DNA of 64,000 bases. It comes from Spirosoma endbachense (GTDB taxonomy: Bacteria > Bacteroidota > Bacteroidia > Cytophagales > Spirosomataceae). The translations under genes and the position numbers were made by a program. The stretch covers positions 5,620,065 to 5,684,064 of the forward strand of contig NZ_CP045997.1 of assembly GCF_010233585.1 (NCBI RefSeq). Direction: 5' to 3'. The notes below the pieces were generated by a model. That model was given only the letters and a program-made list of their open reading frames with translations. It had not been told where the DNA came from and made no database searches. Numbering within the stretch: the first letter of the stretch is position 1; each line of letters opens with the position of its first letter. Shown here piece by piece: positions 44,824 to 54,179 of this stretch.

Positions 44824-46062
44824 CTACTTATCGAATAATTGCAAAAACATCTCGGCTGCGTGCCAGCTGTGTGGGAAGGCTAATTTTTGTTTAACAAACC
44901 CTTTGTCCAGTACGGTCAAGCCGGGGTAGTGGGCCTGGCTGGCTTTCTGCTCCCAGCTGAGTGGATAATCAATTGTGCCCAGCATACCGCGCTTCTCCGG
45001 TTTTTCTGTCCGGCTGTAAAAATGATCTTCGGCCCAGGTCAGATACGGATAATTCATGCTGGATTCCTCGCCGAACTTCTTGCCCGCAACGTGTTCGGCC
45101 GTATAATCCCACCAGAACAGTGAAGAATAACTGTCATACTGATTGGGTATGACATACGTATCGGGGAGCCCGAGTGATTTTAACCCGTATTTGAGCCATT
45201 TGGTCTGAAAAACAGGATGTTCAGCCCCATCGGTTTTGCCGATGATATAATTCTCCCGCTTAAATTGCTTGAGCGAATCCAGGGCCGATTGAACTACCGG
45301 ATGGTTTTGATCGGCAACAAGCGATACCAGAAACAGAACCTGGCCAGGATTGTCCGCTTCGGCAATGCCAGCGTTGTTGCGGTCGAATGGGTCGCGGATA
45401 GTCATGATCCAGTCACGAATGAGCCGAAGGTTCCCCGTTTCACGCATGACCATGGCCATTAATGCAGCATCGCGATACCAGGGTTTTTGATAAACTAAGA
45501 GATTCGGAACGGGGCGTCCGATTCCATCGGTACCGGTTACGACATTGATGAGGATTTCGTGGTGAAGTACCCGAAGAACCAGCCCAAATGTATGATCGGC
45601 AAAACGGGGTAAATTCAGGACGCTTCTGGTTGCCCCTACGCGTCTTGGCTTAGGCATTTTAGCTACATTTCTGGCTTTGGCCGGGGGCGTTTGTAGTATC
45701 CAGACGCCGGTTTCATCTTCCCGAATCTGTATCGTAACACCTTCATCCAGCGTCAGGTGCACTAAGTATTCTGACGGTACAATGATCTCATTTTTAACTA
45801 CCCATTGTTCTTCAATATTACCCGTCAATGCGTTAATGAGTCGTCCGTTTCGATAAATGTATTTGGTTCGGTCGCCCATGCCAAACAGAAAGAATTTCAG
45901 ATCTGGAAGGTCGCGATGATTCGTGTATTCCTGTCGAAGCCTCAGTAGCGTGCTTCTGTACAATTGTAAAGCTGCTTCCGGATTGGGATAGAGGGTAGGA
46001 GGTGGTATTGATTGTGCCCAGAGGGTCGGTGTAAGAAGCAGAAAGAGGAAAAGTTGTTTCAT
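44824..46062 (-). CDS. Secreted protein of unknown function
   Basis: A 412-residue exported protein, signal peptide MKQLFLFLLLTPTLWAQ. An N-terminal part (about 20-150) is strand-rich, with FFLFGMGDRTKYIYRNGRL and EGVTIQIREDETGVW. A helical part follows with PWYRDAALMAMVMRETGNLR, GIAEADNPGQVLFLVSLVA and SSLFWWDYTAEHVAG. The helical half, with Trp/Tyr/Asp clusters and a spaced RDAALMAMVMRET helix, recalls alpha/alpha-barrel glycan enzymes, but I see no signature that names a family. It is separated from the ADP-ribosylglycohydrolase-like gene upstream by a strong terminator, so it is probably transcribed separately. Confidence 0.7.
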   Translation of the reverse strand: MKQLFLFLLLTPTLWAQSIPPPTLYPNPEAALQLYRSTLLRLRQEYTNHRDLPDLKFFLFGMGDRTKYIYRNGRLINALTGNIEEQWVVKNEIIVPSEYLVHLTLDEGVTIQIREDETGVWILQTPPAKARNVAKMPKPRRVGATRSVLNLPRFADHTFGLVLRVLHHEILINVVTGTDGIGRPVPNLLVYQKPWYRDAALMAMVMRETGNLRLIRDWIMTIRDPFDRNNAGIAEADNPGQVLFLVSLVADQNHPVVQSALDSLKQFKRENYIIGKTDGAEHPVFQTKWLKYGLKSLGLPDTYVIPNQYDSYSSLFWWDYTAEHVAGKKFGEESSMNYPYLTWAEDHFYSRTEKPEKRGMLGTIDYPLSWEQKASQAHYPGLTVLDKGFVKQKLAFPHSWHAAEMFLQLFDK

Positions 46063-46083
46063 TTTTTCAGGTAGAGGACAAAA

Positions 46084-46112
46084 AATGGCGCAGCTACCGG
46101 AGCTGCGCCATT
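46084..46112 (-). terminator. Rho-independent terminator of the ADP-ribosylglycohydrolase-fold gene
   Basis: A 12-bp perfect stem, AATGGCGCAGCT at 46084-46095 with AGCTGCGCCATT at 46101-46112, has a five-base loop. Read on the minus strand it runs straight into TTTTTT. This is a classic intrinsic terminator 120 bp after the stop at 46232. Confidence 0.85.
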
Positions 46113-46231
46113 AGACCGGTTGCCCGGTAAATTTACTTACACATTGCTTAAGCAGTATCCTGTTAGTCGAGTAATTTGATGATTCAGTAAATAAGGGTAA
46201 TACCCAGTTTCCCAATAAGCGACTTACTCAA

Positions 46232-47788
46232 CTATAGTTTGGACTTTACGGGCTGATCGTTATAGACCAGCAAGTCCGAAATATAAACAACGTGTTCCGG
46301 GTCTGGGTTCAGGAGCTTAACTCGTACCGTATGCTTGCCTTTGGGTAGCTGATATTTCCAGAACAGTTCATGGCGACGATGCGTAAAATCGACGGGAAGT
46401 TTCGCTGTTTCGATTTTCTTATCGTCGACATAGAGTTCGGCATTAAAGGCGAAAGCGCTTTCATAACCCCAGCTGGATCGGTTTTTAGGTTTGGCTTCTC
46501 CCTTTACTACAAACCCAATACCCTCGAATTCCGCCGTATAGTCATTCTCCAGGTTTTTACGAACGTGGGTGACCTGCACCGGATAATGACCCGTAAAAGC
46601 TTGTTCGAGCCTGACCGCTTTGGGTGTCTGAACGGCAATGGTTACCTGATCGCCAGTAATTTTGCCGCCGTTTCGTTCAACCACCTGAAGGGCGTGTTTC
46701 ATCCCCATGGCATACACATCGTTGAGCGACATGGTCGTGTATTTGAAATCAATATCTTCGGCTTCTTTTAAGCCCTGTTTCCAGTAAGCTGGTATTTTAT
46801 CGTAACCAAGCATTGTGCCCAGAATACCGCCCGCCGAAGCCGGGTTGCAATCCGAATCCTGGCCGGCGCGGGTGCTGATCTCCATCGTTTTGGTAAAATC
46901 ACCTCCGCCATAAAGCAGACCAAGCACGATATAGGCCGAATTGATCTTCGCATCGATGTTGAATGCGCGAAATACGCCTTCCGGACAACCGATCTCATCC
47001 GACCATTTCTTCTGAATCTCGAACCAGTTTCGTTTCCAGTCTGCGGGATACTGATCATGCCACTTGATAACATCGGCGATGCACTGATAAAAGGTACTCT
47101 GGGGCGGAATTGTCTTTAGGGCTTCCCTGACAATGTAATTGACATCACTGGAGACAAATGCGAGTGAATACATGGCACCTACGTAAGCGCCACCATACCA
47201 GCCATCCCCGTAATTCATGATATGACCAATGGGGTCACCGATCTGAACGGCCGTGTTTGGCATTCCGGGGGCCATCAACCCCGAAAAGTCGGCCTCGATC
47301 TGGAAGTCGATGTCATCGGCATGAGGGTTGTTAAGCCAATGGCCCGACTCGGGCGCTTTCATGCCGTTCAGGATGTTATATCGACCAGCCTGGTTGGCGT
47401 GCCAGAGCATATAGCTCGCCGTAGCATAGGCTTTGGCATGCTCATCGACGGATGCATCGAGCCCCTTCTTTTCGAACACATCGACGAACGTCAGGTCCAT
47501 ATAAATGTCGTCATAGAGACCTGGATTGTTAAGCATCGTATGCTTCATATAACCGTCATACCACGGAATAGGCTGATAGTCATTGAGCATCGTGCCATTA
47601 AACTGAAACTCGGTTGGACCGCCAAAGGTGCAGCCAATCAGTTGACCCGCCCAGCCGCCTTTAATCTTGTCCTGAATGGCACTTTTTGCCATCGTTACCG
47701 ATTTGGGCGCTGTTTTGGGTGGCTTAGTCGGTGGAATAGCCGCCAACAATAAAGCCATAGCAATGCCTGATAAAAGTATTTTTTTCAT
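46232..47788 (-). CDS. Secreted ADP-ribosylglycohydrolase-fold protein
   Basis: From the ATG at 47788 this gives 518 residues with an N-terminal hydrophobic segment (MKKILLSGIAMALLLAA). A TTG three codons upstream is less likely. The catalytic part (about 35-370) has the ARH marks KIKGGWAGQLIGCTFGG, then GLYDDIYMDLTFVD and TRAGQDSDCNPASAGGILG, whose Asp residues bind the two Mg2+ ions. A C-terminal beta-sandwich (about 390-515: FEGIGFVVKG, then FAFNAELYVDDKK and KGKHTVRVKLLN) looks like a carbohydrate-binding or jelly-roll domain. True ARH enzymes release ADP-ribose from proteins. An exported relative with a binding domain may instead cleave an N-ribosyl or other glycoside. It lies 71 bp after ribokinase on the same strand. 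Confidence 0.82.
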   Translation of the reverse strand: MKKILLSGIAMALLLAAIPPTKPPKTAPKSVTMAKSAIQDKIKGGWAGQLIGCTFGGPTEFQFNGTMLNDYQPIPWYDGYMKHTMLNNPGLYDDIYMDLTFVDVFEKKGLDASVDEHAKAYATASYMLWHANQAGRYNILNGMKAPESGHWLNNPHADDIDFQIEADFSGLMAPGMPNTAVQIGDPIGHIMNYGDGWYGGAYVGAMYSLAFVSSDVNYIVREALKTIPPQSTFYQCIADVIKWHDQYPADWKRNWFEIQKKWSDEIGCPEGVFRAFNIDAKINSAYIVLGLLYGGGDFTKTMEISTRAGQDSDCNPASAGGILGTMLGYDKIPAYWKQGLKEAEDIDFKYTTMSLNDVYAMGMKHALQVVERNGGKITGDQVTIAVQTPKAVRLEQAFTGHYPVQVTHVRKNLENDYTAEFEGIGFVVKGEAKPKNRSSWGYESAFAFNAELYVDDKKIETAKLPVDFTHRRHELFWKYQLPKGKHTVRVKLLNPDPEHVVYISDLLVYNDQPVKSKL

Positions 47789-47859
47789 GGTTAACAAAAA
47801 GGAATAGATGGTTAGAGTAGGCAGTAGGAAATAAGCCGGATCGCACCGCCAAAAACTGC

Positions 47860-48801
47860 CTACTGAGAACTGAAGACCGAAGACTCCAGCTCATTTCGAT
47901 AGGGCACCGACGCCTGAGCGCCCATTCGGGTAACCGAAACAGAAGCTGCTTTACAGGCAAAAGCTACAGCATCGGGTAATGGCTTGCTTTCCGAGAGCGC
48001 AACCGAAAGAGCCCCATTAAAACAATCACCGGCGGCCGTAGTATCGACGGCTTTTACGGGGGGCGCTTCAATTACCTGACCTTTTTGTTCAGCGGTATAC
48101 AGATAGGCTCCTTTAGAACCGAGCGTAATCACAACGTTTTTGACGCCCATGTCACGTAATTTTCGGGCAGCCTGTTCGGCGGTGGCGGGGTCTGTTACAC
48201 GAATACCGGTCAGTAATTCGGCTTCGGTTTCGTTGGGCGTAATCAGAAAAAGATGCGGAAACAGATCAGCCGGAAGTGGCTGAGCAGGAGCCGGATTCAG
48301 AATGACCCGGCAACCGCGCCGGGCAGCTTCCCGAATAACGTACTCGACAGTCGGCAACGGAATTTCTAACTGGAGCAGTACCAATGCATCGGACTCCGTA
48401 GCCTGTAATGCCGCTTCAGTTTCGCCCGGTTGCAGGTTTGCATTGGAGCCGGGTGCGACAGTAATGCAATTTTCGCCGGAAGCGTCAACATTGATGAGTG
48501 CAACGCCCGATGGGTAATCAGCATCCGTTAATACGTAGGATGTATTAATACCTTCACGCTCGAAACCGCTGAGCGCCTGCCGCCCAAAAATATCATTGCC
48601 GACTTTAGCCACAAACGTTACGGATTTTCCAGCCGAGGAATCGACAAGACGGGCGGCTGCAACGGCCTGGTTGGCCCCTTTTCCGCCCGGATTCATCAAA
48701 AACGTGCCACCAATGACGGTTTCACCCGGTGCGGGTAATTTTTCGGCCTTGACGACCATGTCGGTATTGGAACTACCAACCACCAGAATCTGACTTGGCA
48801 T
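47860..48801 (-). CDS. rbsK: Ribokinase
   Basis: A 313-residue PfkB-family sugar kinase that fits ribokinase. Marks are the N-terminal GSSNTDMVVKAEKLPAPGET, then NPGGKGANQAVAAARL (substrate loop), and the C-terminal VDTTAAGDCFNGALSVAL with the catalytic Asp and anion hole. It phosphorylates ribose to ribose-5-phosphate with ATP in the cytoplasm. The gene after it, 71 bp on, encodes a secreted ADP-ribosylglycohydrolase-like enzyme. The pair suggests a small ribose- or ribosyl-scavenging unit. A 10-bp inverted repeat (AGTAGGCAGT at 47816-47825 with ACTGCCTACT at 47855-47864) overlaps its stop codon. Confidence 0.9.
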   Translation of the reverse strand: MPSQILVVGSSNTDMVVKAEKLPAPGETVIGGTFLMNPGGKGANQAVAAARLVDSSAGKSVTFVAKVGNDIFGRQALSGFEREGINTSYVLTDADYPSGVALINVDASGENCITVAPGSNANLQPGETEAALQATESDALVLLQLEIPLPTVEYVIREAARRGCRVILNPAPAQPLPADLFPHLFLITPNETEAELLTGIRVTDPATAEQAARKLRDMGVKNVVITLGSKGAYLYTAEQKGQVIEAPPVKAVDTTAAGDCFNGALSVALSESKPLPDAVAFACKAASVSVTRMGAQASVPYRNELESSVFSSQ

Positions 48802-48997
48802 TCGAAAGAAGAGTTAAGGGACAGGTACAAATTTATCCGGTAAAAGGTATATTGCAAGTCCAAGCCTGAACCCTTTTCAGACAAGGCTATTCCTGATCCG
48901 GTTTAACAAAAACAGGGTTCTTTCTAGCGACGTTTAGGCTGGTGGCCATTTTTCTGGTCGAAATACTTTGTATAACGGATAAGCCTACCCTAAACCT

Positions 48998-50509
48998 ATG
49001 TTTTCAATTGATCAACTTCATACACTCGTTCAGACGCTGACGAAATCGGAAAAACGATATTTCAAGCTCGTATGTAGCCTGCAGGATGGCGATAAGGCCT
49101 ATCTGCTTTTATTTGATCTTCTGGAGAATCAGCTGGAGGGAGGAGGAGCTTTGTATGAAGTATTGGAAAAGAAATTTCCTGGTTCATCGATCGAACCCGT
49201 TCGGAAACACCTTTACCGGGTATTGATGAAAGCGCTGCGGCTCTATGAATGCGAGAAAACAACGGAGAACAAACTCGCATCGCTGATGCAGGATGCCCGG
49301 ATATTATTCGCTAAAGGGCTTTCGGAGCTAGGTTTCGACCAGATCGAAAAAACGAAGCGGCTGGCCATGCGCAACGAAAAACATCTCTACTACCTGATGG
49401 CTGCCCGGCTGGAATTACAACAGCTCGTCAGGATTCAATTCTCGGCGGTCGACGAGACGCTGTTGCTCCGTAAACAACAGCAGTGGCAAACGATCATGCA
49501 GCGTGAACAGACCAGCCACCAGCATTCGGCACTCTACGAAATTCTGCTGTGTCGGTACTGGAAAAACGGTCTGGTTCGTAACCTTGGTGAACAAACCCGG
49601 TTGAATGACCTCTTACTGGAAGAACACCAGATCGTGAGCCGAAGCCAGCAAAAAAACTCGTTCGACGCACAGCGACTCCACCTGCATTTTCAATCCGTCT
49701 ATTTTCTGATGACCAATGATTCGGAGGGGAGCCTGAAGGCGTTTTATGATCTACATAATTTATTTCAACGCCACCAGGACCTTTGGACCGACACGCCGAT
49801 TTATTACATCCATCTGCTGGATGGTATCTTAACCGATCTGCGTGGTCTGCAACGATATACCGATATGGACTATTTTCTGGATCAACTGTCGGCTCTGACT
49901 ATTTTGCCGGAGGGTGTTTCGTTACAGGCGCGATACCTGACGTTACTCCATCGGCTGGCTCGTCTCAATGATACCGGACAAACGGAGAATGCGCTGGTTC
50001 TGATTCAATCGGTCACTCCCGTTCTTGAGCGCGAACTGCCCGGTTTGCCCGCAAATGTGCAGTCGCTGGTTCGGTTAAGCATTGCCAGAACGTACCGTGA
50101 TGCCGGGAAGCCGACAATGGCGCTTAAGCAGGTTAATGCGGTGTTGAACGATAAGCTGACAGCCGGGCGAACTACCGTGCAGAGCCAGTTATGGTACAAT
50201 CAGGCCCGGTTGCTGAACCTGATGGTTCATACGGATCTGGGCAATCTGGACTATCTGCGGTATGAGCTTCGTTCTGTAGAGCGGAAGCTAAAGGCCGACA
50301 AAAAACTATATCGGGTTGAGCGGGCTATGCTTGCTTACCTGAAAGGGTATCTGAACGGAAAGCCAGATTATTCATTTATTCCAACCGTACAGCAACTGGT
50401 CGATGAACCTACCGAACGACAGCTAGTACTGGCCTTGGGATTAACGCGATGGGCTGCCGAAAACTGCCGGAGGGCAGGCGTCGAAACGCTCAGTCAGGCC
50501 GCTTCGTAG
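48998..50509 (+). CDS. Helical-repeat protein of unknown function
   Basis: A 503-residue, almost wholly helical cytoplasmic protein beginning MFSIDQLHTLVQTLTKSEKRYFKL. The TPR-like middle and end have helices such as GQTENALVLIQSVTPVLERE and AGKPTMALKQVNAVLNDK. The LTKSEKRYFK start is a frequent opening of a Bacteroidota-specific family of unknown role. There is no signal peptide, membrane segment or catalytic motif. It is divergent from ribokinase with 196 bp between them. A scaffold or protein-interaction role is the only inference. Confidence 0.7.
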   Translation: MFSIDQLHTLVQTLTKSEKRYFKLVCSLQDGDKAYLLLFDLLENQLEGGGALYEVLEKKFPGSSIEPVRKHLYRVLMKALRLYECEKTTENKLASLMQDARILFAKGLSELGFDQIEKTKRLAMRNEKHLYYLMAARLELQQLVRIQFSAVDETLLLRKQQQWQTIMQREQTSHQHSALYEILLCRYWKNGLVRNLGEQTRLNDLLLEEHQIVSRSQQKNSFDAQRLHLHFQSVYFLMTNDSEGSLKAFYDLHNLFQRHQDLWTDTPIYYIHLLDGILTDLRGLQRYTDMDYFLDQLSALTILPEGVSLQARYLTLLHRLARLNDTGQTENALVLIQSVTPVLERELPGLPANVQSLVRLSIARTYRDAGKPTMALKQVNAVLNDKLTAGRTTVQSQLWYNQARLLNLMVHTDLGNLDYLRYELRSVERKLKADKKLYRVERAMLAYLKGYLNGKPDYSFIPTVQQLVDEPTERQLVLALGLTRWAAENCRRAGVETLSQAAS

Positions 50510-50760
50510 CCTATTTTGTCATGGATACTTACCGGACTTTCAGCCTGATCGTTCTGTAAATCGGTGGAAAAACCTACGGTTCTATTCTTAACAAAATGAT
50601 AAACACAGGTTTTATCACTACTATGCCCTTGATTTATAGCTTCTAAAGTTCGTGAATTCGGTAAATTTTCGGTAACCACTTATGACCGCTCATTGGCGCC
50701 TTGAGTAAGGAGACTATATTTCCGCTCTTTTCCTGAATGTTCATTAATCAGAACCACGTT

Positions 50761-51798
50761 ATGGTCAAATTCCGCATTCTTACACTCACCTGTCTTTTTA
50801 CGACCTGTCTGGGGTATTTATCTACTACTGCTCAACCCATTTTATCGCTCTCCAATTATACCTATTCGCCCGGAAAGACGGCCATTGGTACGCTTCGTGT
50901 AACAGGAACAGGAAGCCGATTTAAACTTCGCGGGCCGAATGCTTCGTTGTTTTCGTTGGACAAAGCGAACCAATTATCGATCCAGCCCACCGCAGCAAAA
51001 GCATCACAACCCTGGTACGATCTGATCGTAGAAGGGCAGATGGCCAGCGGCAGCGTACGTGATACGTTTCGGATCGTGAAAGACGAGTTTATTCGGAATC
51101 AGGTAATAGCGCACCGGGGCGCGTGGAAACAGTCAGGAACGAGTGAAAACTCAATCACTTCCTTACAGAATGCGGTCAAACTGGGGTGCATGGGTAGCGA
51201 ATTCGACGTGCATATGTCGGCCGACTCGGTATTGGTTGTTAACCATGATGCCGCTATTCAGGGATTGGCCATCGAAAAAACGACGGCAGCTGAATTGGCT
51301 AAACTCAAACTTAGTAATGGCGAATCGTTTCCGACTTTAGAAGCCTACCTGACTGAGGGCATGAAGCAAACCCATACCCGGTTAATTCTGGAGATTAAAA
51401 CGTCGACGATGGGCAAAGAGCGGTCAATGGCGCTGACAGAACGCGTCGTGAAATTAGTCCACCGGATGAAAGCCCAGGCTTGGGTCGATTATATCGCGTT
51501 TGACTATGACGTCTGCAAAAAAGTAAAAGCGTTAAATCCTGATGCTAAAGTTGCTTATCTGAATGGGGATAAATCACCGGAACAACTGGCTGCCGATCAG
51601 CTGTATGGCCTGGATTACCACTTTAATGTACTCAGAAAGAATGAAGCATGGATTAACGACGCGAAGCAGCGTAAGCTAACGGTTAATGTCTGGACCGTAA
51701 ACGATAAGGAGTCGTTAGCGTGGTTTCTGGAACGGCAGGTTGAATTCATTACCACCAACGAGCCCGAATTACTATTGACGATGATTGCCAACAAATAA
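50761..51798 (+). CDS. Secreted glycerophosphodiester phosphodiesterase
   Basis: From the ATG at 50761 this gives 345 residues with signal peptide MVKFRILTLTCLFTTCLGYLS. A start at 50737 adds eight residues. Residues about 25-110 form a cadherin-like beta-sandwich (LSLSNYTYSPGKTAIGTLRV, ending DTFRIVKD). The GDPD TIM barrel follows with catalytic marks VIAHRGAWKQSGTSENS, then GSEFDVHMSADSVLVVNHD, and a C-terminal NVWTVNDKESLAWFL...GDPD-type FITTNEPELLL. It should hydrolyse glycerophosphodiesters to glycerol-3-phosphate and alcohol outside the inner membrane. The extra N-terminal domain is longer than in simple GlpQ. It converges with the uronate reductase gene. Confidence 0.87.
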   Translation: MVKFRILTLTCLFTTCLGYLSTTAQPILSLSNYTYSPGKTAIGTLRVTGTGSRFKLRGPNASLFSLDKANQLSIQPTAAKASQPWYDLIVEGQMASGSVRDTFRIVKDEFIRNQVIAHRGAWKQSGTSENSITSLQNAVKLGCMGSEFDVHMSADSVLVVNHDAAIQGLAIEKTTAAELAKLKLSNGESFPTLEAYLTEGMKQTHTRLILEIKTSTMGKERSMALTERVVKLVHRMKAQAWVDYIAFDYDVCKKVKALNPDAKVAYLNGDKSPEQLAADQLYGLDYHFNVLRKNEAWINDAKQRKLTVNVWTVNDKESLAWFLERQVEFITTNEPELLLTMIANK

Positions 51799-51801
51799 GG
51801 A

Positions 51802-51871
51802 GATCGGTCTGTCGGTATGACAATACTTTTTTCTCCTTATGAGATAGTATTGACACACCGACAGACCGATC
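51802..51871. terminator. Long bidirectional hairpin between convergent genes
   Basis: Bases 51802-51827 pair with 51846-51871 at 24 of 26 positions, with arms beginning GATCGGTCTGTCGG, around an 18-base loop rich in T. It fills the 78-bp gap between the convergent phosphodiesterase and reductase stops. It probably terminates both, but the arm length is close to that of the palindromes at 22009-22220. Confidence 0.65.
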
Positions 51872-51876
51872 TTGTC

Positions 51877-53382
51877 TTATGATACAGCTTTTGTAAGCAC
51901 GGCCTCGGCTCCAGATTTCAGGAGTGCATTGAGGTAATCAGCTACTGCTTCGGTGAAGCCTGGTAGCTCTGTGAGATCTGTTTGCCAGAGCGTTTTATCG
52001 GACAGGACGCTTTTTACGAATGCAAAAACGGTGGCAGCGTCTTTTTCCTTAACTGTCTTCCAGTCACCGTAAAAATAGCCAGCCCGTTCATCGCGGATGG
52101 GATAGGTGAGTATACCGCCACCTACGGAAATTTCGCCAAAGAACTGGCCTTCTTCCTGACGAATTGCTTTCATAAAGAGCAGATAGGCGGCAAAACCCAG
52201 GGCGGTAAGTTTCGGAACGGTCTTGAACTGCTCGTAATAGCGCTGAATAGTTGCTACGTTGCGAGCCTGCATTTTGGCCGTTTCCTGAAGCGAAATATTG
52301 AGCAGGAGGTGATCCAGATAAGGATTCCGGAATCGGTCCAGCACATCAAGGGCAAACTGTTTAACTTCGGCCTTGTCCATGCCCGGAACGCCGTAGTCAG
52401 GTACCGTCGGCACAATTTCGTTGAGCATCAGCGACTCAATAAATTTGCTCATGGCCGGGTGCTTCATCTCATCGGCTACGGTTTCCAGGCCGAGCAGATA
52501 ACCCAGCGGCATGGTGAGCGTGTGCGTTCCGTTCAGCACCCGAAGCTTGCGCTCCTTATAAAAATTGATGTCCTCGTCAATGATGACTTGTGGTGTGCTG
52601 CTGTCGGCAAAGCTGAGTGTTTCCCGAACACGGTCATCGCCCTCAATAGCCCAGAGGTGATACGGTTCCGTAAATGTCAGCAGCTCATCTTCATAGCCAA
52701 GCTCCTGTTGGAGTGCCTGTTTGGCTTCATCAGTTGGACGCGTGACAATCCGGTCAACCAGCGAATTGCAGAAGCGAACGTGGAATTTAAGCCATTTCGT
52801 GAACAGCTTGCCCAGTTCATTGAATTTTGCCAGTTTCTCGACGGCGTCGCGAAGTTTAAGCCCATTGTCGGTGACAAGTTCGGTTGGAATTACCACCATA
52901 CCTTTGGCCTTCGAGCCGCCAACGCTCCGGAAACGCTCATACAGAAACGCCGTCAGTTTTGCCGGAAATGACTGGGGTGGATGCTGAAAAATACTTTCTT
53001 CCGTATAATTCAAGCCAACTTCGGTTGTGTTGGAAATGATGATCTGCAGTTTTGGATTTCTGGCCAGTTTCAGAATCTCATTCCATTGAGTCTGGGCAGC
53101 CAGGACACGGCTAATCGCTGAAACAACCTTTGTTTCCGATACGTTTTCGCCCTGCTGAATTCCCCGAACAGCTACAGTATATAAATTATCCTGATCTGAA
53201 AATTCATTGGTCTGACTGTCAGTTGATTTAACGACTACAATCGATCCGTTGAATCGGCCTTCGGCGTTGGCTTTCTGCACCAGATAATCGGGCAGGCCAC
53301 GCAGCAGGACGCCTGTACCGAACTGCAATACCTTTTCGGGGAAAACAGGTGCGGGATGTGTAGAGCGGGTAAGTTTAGACAT
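51877..53382 (-). CDS. uxaB: Tagaturonate/fructuronate reductase, mannitol dehydrogenase family
   Basis: From the ATG at 53382 this is a 501-residue NAD-dependent polyol/uronate dehydrogenase. A start at 53415 adds 11 residues. The Rossmann part opens with EKVLQFGTGVLLRGLPDYL, as in UxaB. The catalytic region has VIPTELVTDNG, then FCNSLVDRIVTRP and KLRVLNGTHTLTMPLGYL, with the catalytic Lys in the KLRVLNG area as in the family. It reduces tagaturonate to altronate. In this cluster a mannonate dehydratase is present but no altronate dehydratase is seen, so it might act on fructuronate instead. It is downstream in the minus-strand uronate run, 83 bp after kdgA. Confidence 0.82.
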   Translation of the reverse strand: MSKLTRSTHPAPVFPEKVLQFGTGVLLRGLPDYLVQKANAEGRFNGSIVVVKSTDSQTNEFSDQDNLYTVAVRGIQQGENVSETKVVSAISRVLAAQTQWNEILKLARNPKLQIIISNTTEVGLNYTEESIFQHPPQSFPAKLTAFLYERFRSVGGSKAKGMVVIPTELVTDNGLKLRDAVEKLAKFNELGKLFTKWLKFHVRFCNSLVDRIVTRPTDEAKQALQQELGYEDELLTFTEPYHLWAIEGDDRVRETLSFADSSTPQVIIDEDINFYKERKLRVLNGTHTLTMPLGYLLGLETVADEMKHPAMSKFIESLMLNEIVPTVPDYGVPGMDKAEVKQFALDVLDRFRNPYLDHLLLNISLQETAKMQARNVATIQRYYEQFKTVPKLTALGFAAYLLFMKAIRQEEGQFFGEISVGGGILTYPIRDERAGYFYGDWKTVKEKDAATVFAFVKSVLSDKTLWQTDLTELPGFTEAVADYLNALLKSGAEAVLTKAVS

Positions 53383-53465
53383 AGTTGGGTGGGTGGCAGT
53401 CTGCTCTGCAGTCATCTAAGTATTCGTTTACTATTGCGTAAAAATGAAAATGGATAGTTGATTCT

Positions 53466-54128
53466 TCATAATCCGGCAATAATACGCACTACATCGCTAA
53501 CTGTAGCTTCTATTTTATCAAATGCACGATTTGCGAGTACATCTTTAGGAAATAGCTGAGAGCCCATGCCCACAGCTACCGCGCCTGCACCAAACCATTT
53601 GGACAAACTTTCCTGGTTTGGTTCAACGCCCCCGGTTACCATAGCCGTGGCAAAGGGAAGTGGTCCGCTCAGGCTCCGGATAAAGTTTGGCCCCAGCACT
53701 TCGCCCGGAAACACCTTCACAATCTCGACACCCCACTCGTGAGCGGTTGTGATTTCAGTCAGTGTGGCACAGCCGGGCATATAAGCTACCTTTCGGCGAT
53801 TACACAGGCGGGCAATTTCCTCACTGAATGTCGGACCGACAATAAAATCGGCTCCGAGCTGAAGGTAAAGGCCAGCGGTTGGTGCATCCAGAACAGTACC
53901 GGCACCAAGTGCCAGACCCGGAAACTCTCGTGAACACACTCGGCTGAGGTTGGCAAATCGCTCATGCGCAAAATCACCCCGGTTCGTAAACTCAAATGCC
54001 CGAACGCCCGCTTTGTAGCAGGCCGACACGACACCAAGACAAATTTCATCGTCGGGGTGATAAAAAACGGGGACAAGGGGCACCTGGCGTATGGTCTGAT
54101 AAAGTGCCAATCGGGAAATACGGGCCAT
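53466..54128 (-). CDS. kdgA: KDPG/KHG aldolase
   Basis: A 220-residue class I aldolase of the KDPG (Eda) family. The pattern is PLVPVFYHPDDE, then AGVRAFEFTNRG with the catalytic Glu46, GLALGAGTVLDAPTA, and EWGVEIVKVFPGE with the Schiff-base Lys138. It cleaves 2-keto-3-deoxy-6-phosphogluconate to pyruvate and glyceraldehyde-3-phosphate, the last step of uronate breakdown. It lies 51 bp after the kdgK gene, which makes its substrate, on the same strand. The gap holds an 8-bp stem (GTGTGCAG at 54145-54152 with CTGCACAC at 54167-54174). Confidence 0.92.
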   Translation of the reverse strand: MARISRLALYQTIRQVPLVPVFYHPDDEICLGVVSACYKAGVRAFEFTNRGDFAHERFANLSRVCSREFPGLALGAGTVLDAPTAGLYLQLGADFIVGPTFSEEIARLCNRRKVAYMPGCATLTEITTAHEWGVEIVKVFPGEVLGPNFIRSLSGPLPFATAMVTGGVEPNQESLSKWFGAGAVAVGMGSQLFPKDVLANRAFDKIEATVSDVVRIIAGL

Positions 54129-54179
54129 TATTTTTTAGTTTATAGTGTGCAGTAGACTACTGTAAGCTGCACACCTATT

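Noticed and set aside
51982..52971. A 329-residue plus-strand gene opposite uxaB
   Set aside because: It is the antisense shadow of a well-conserved enzyme gene and shows no family pattern.
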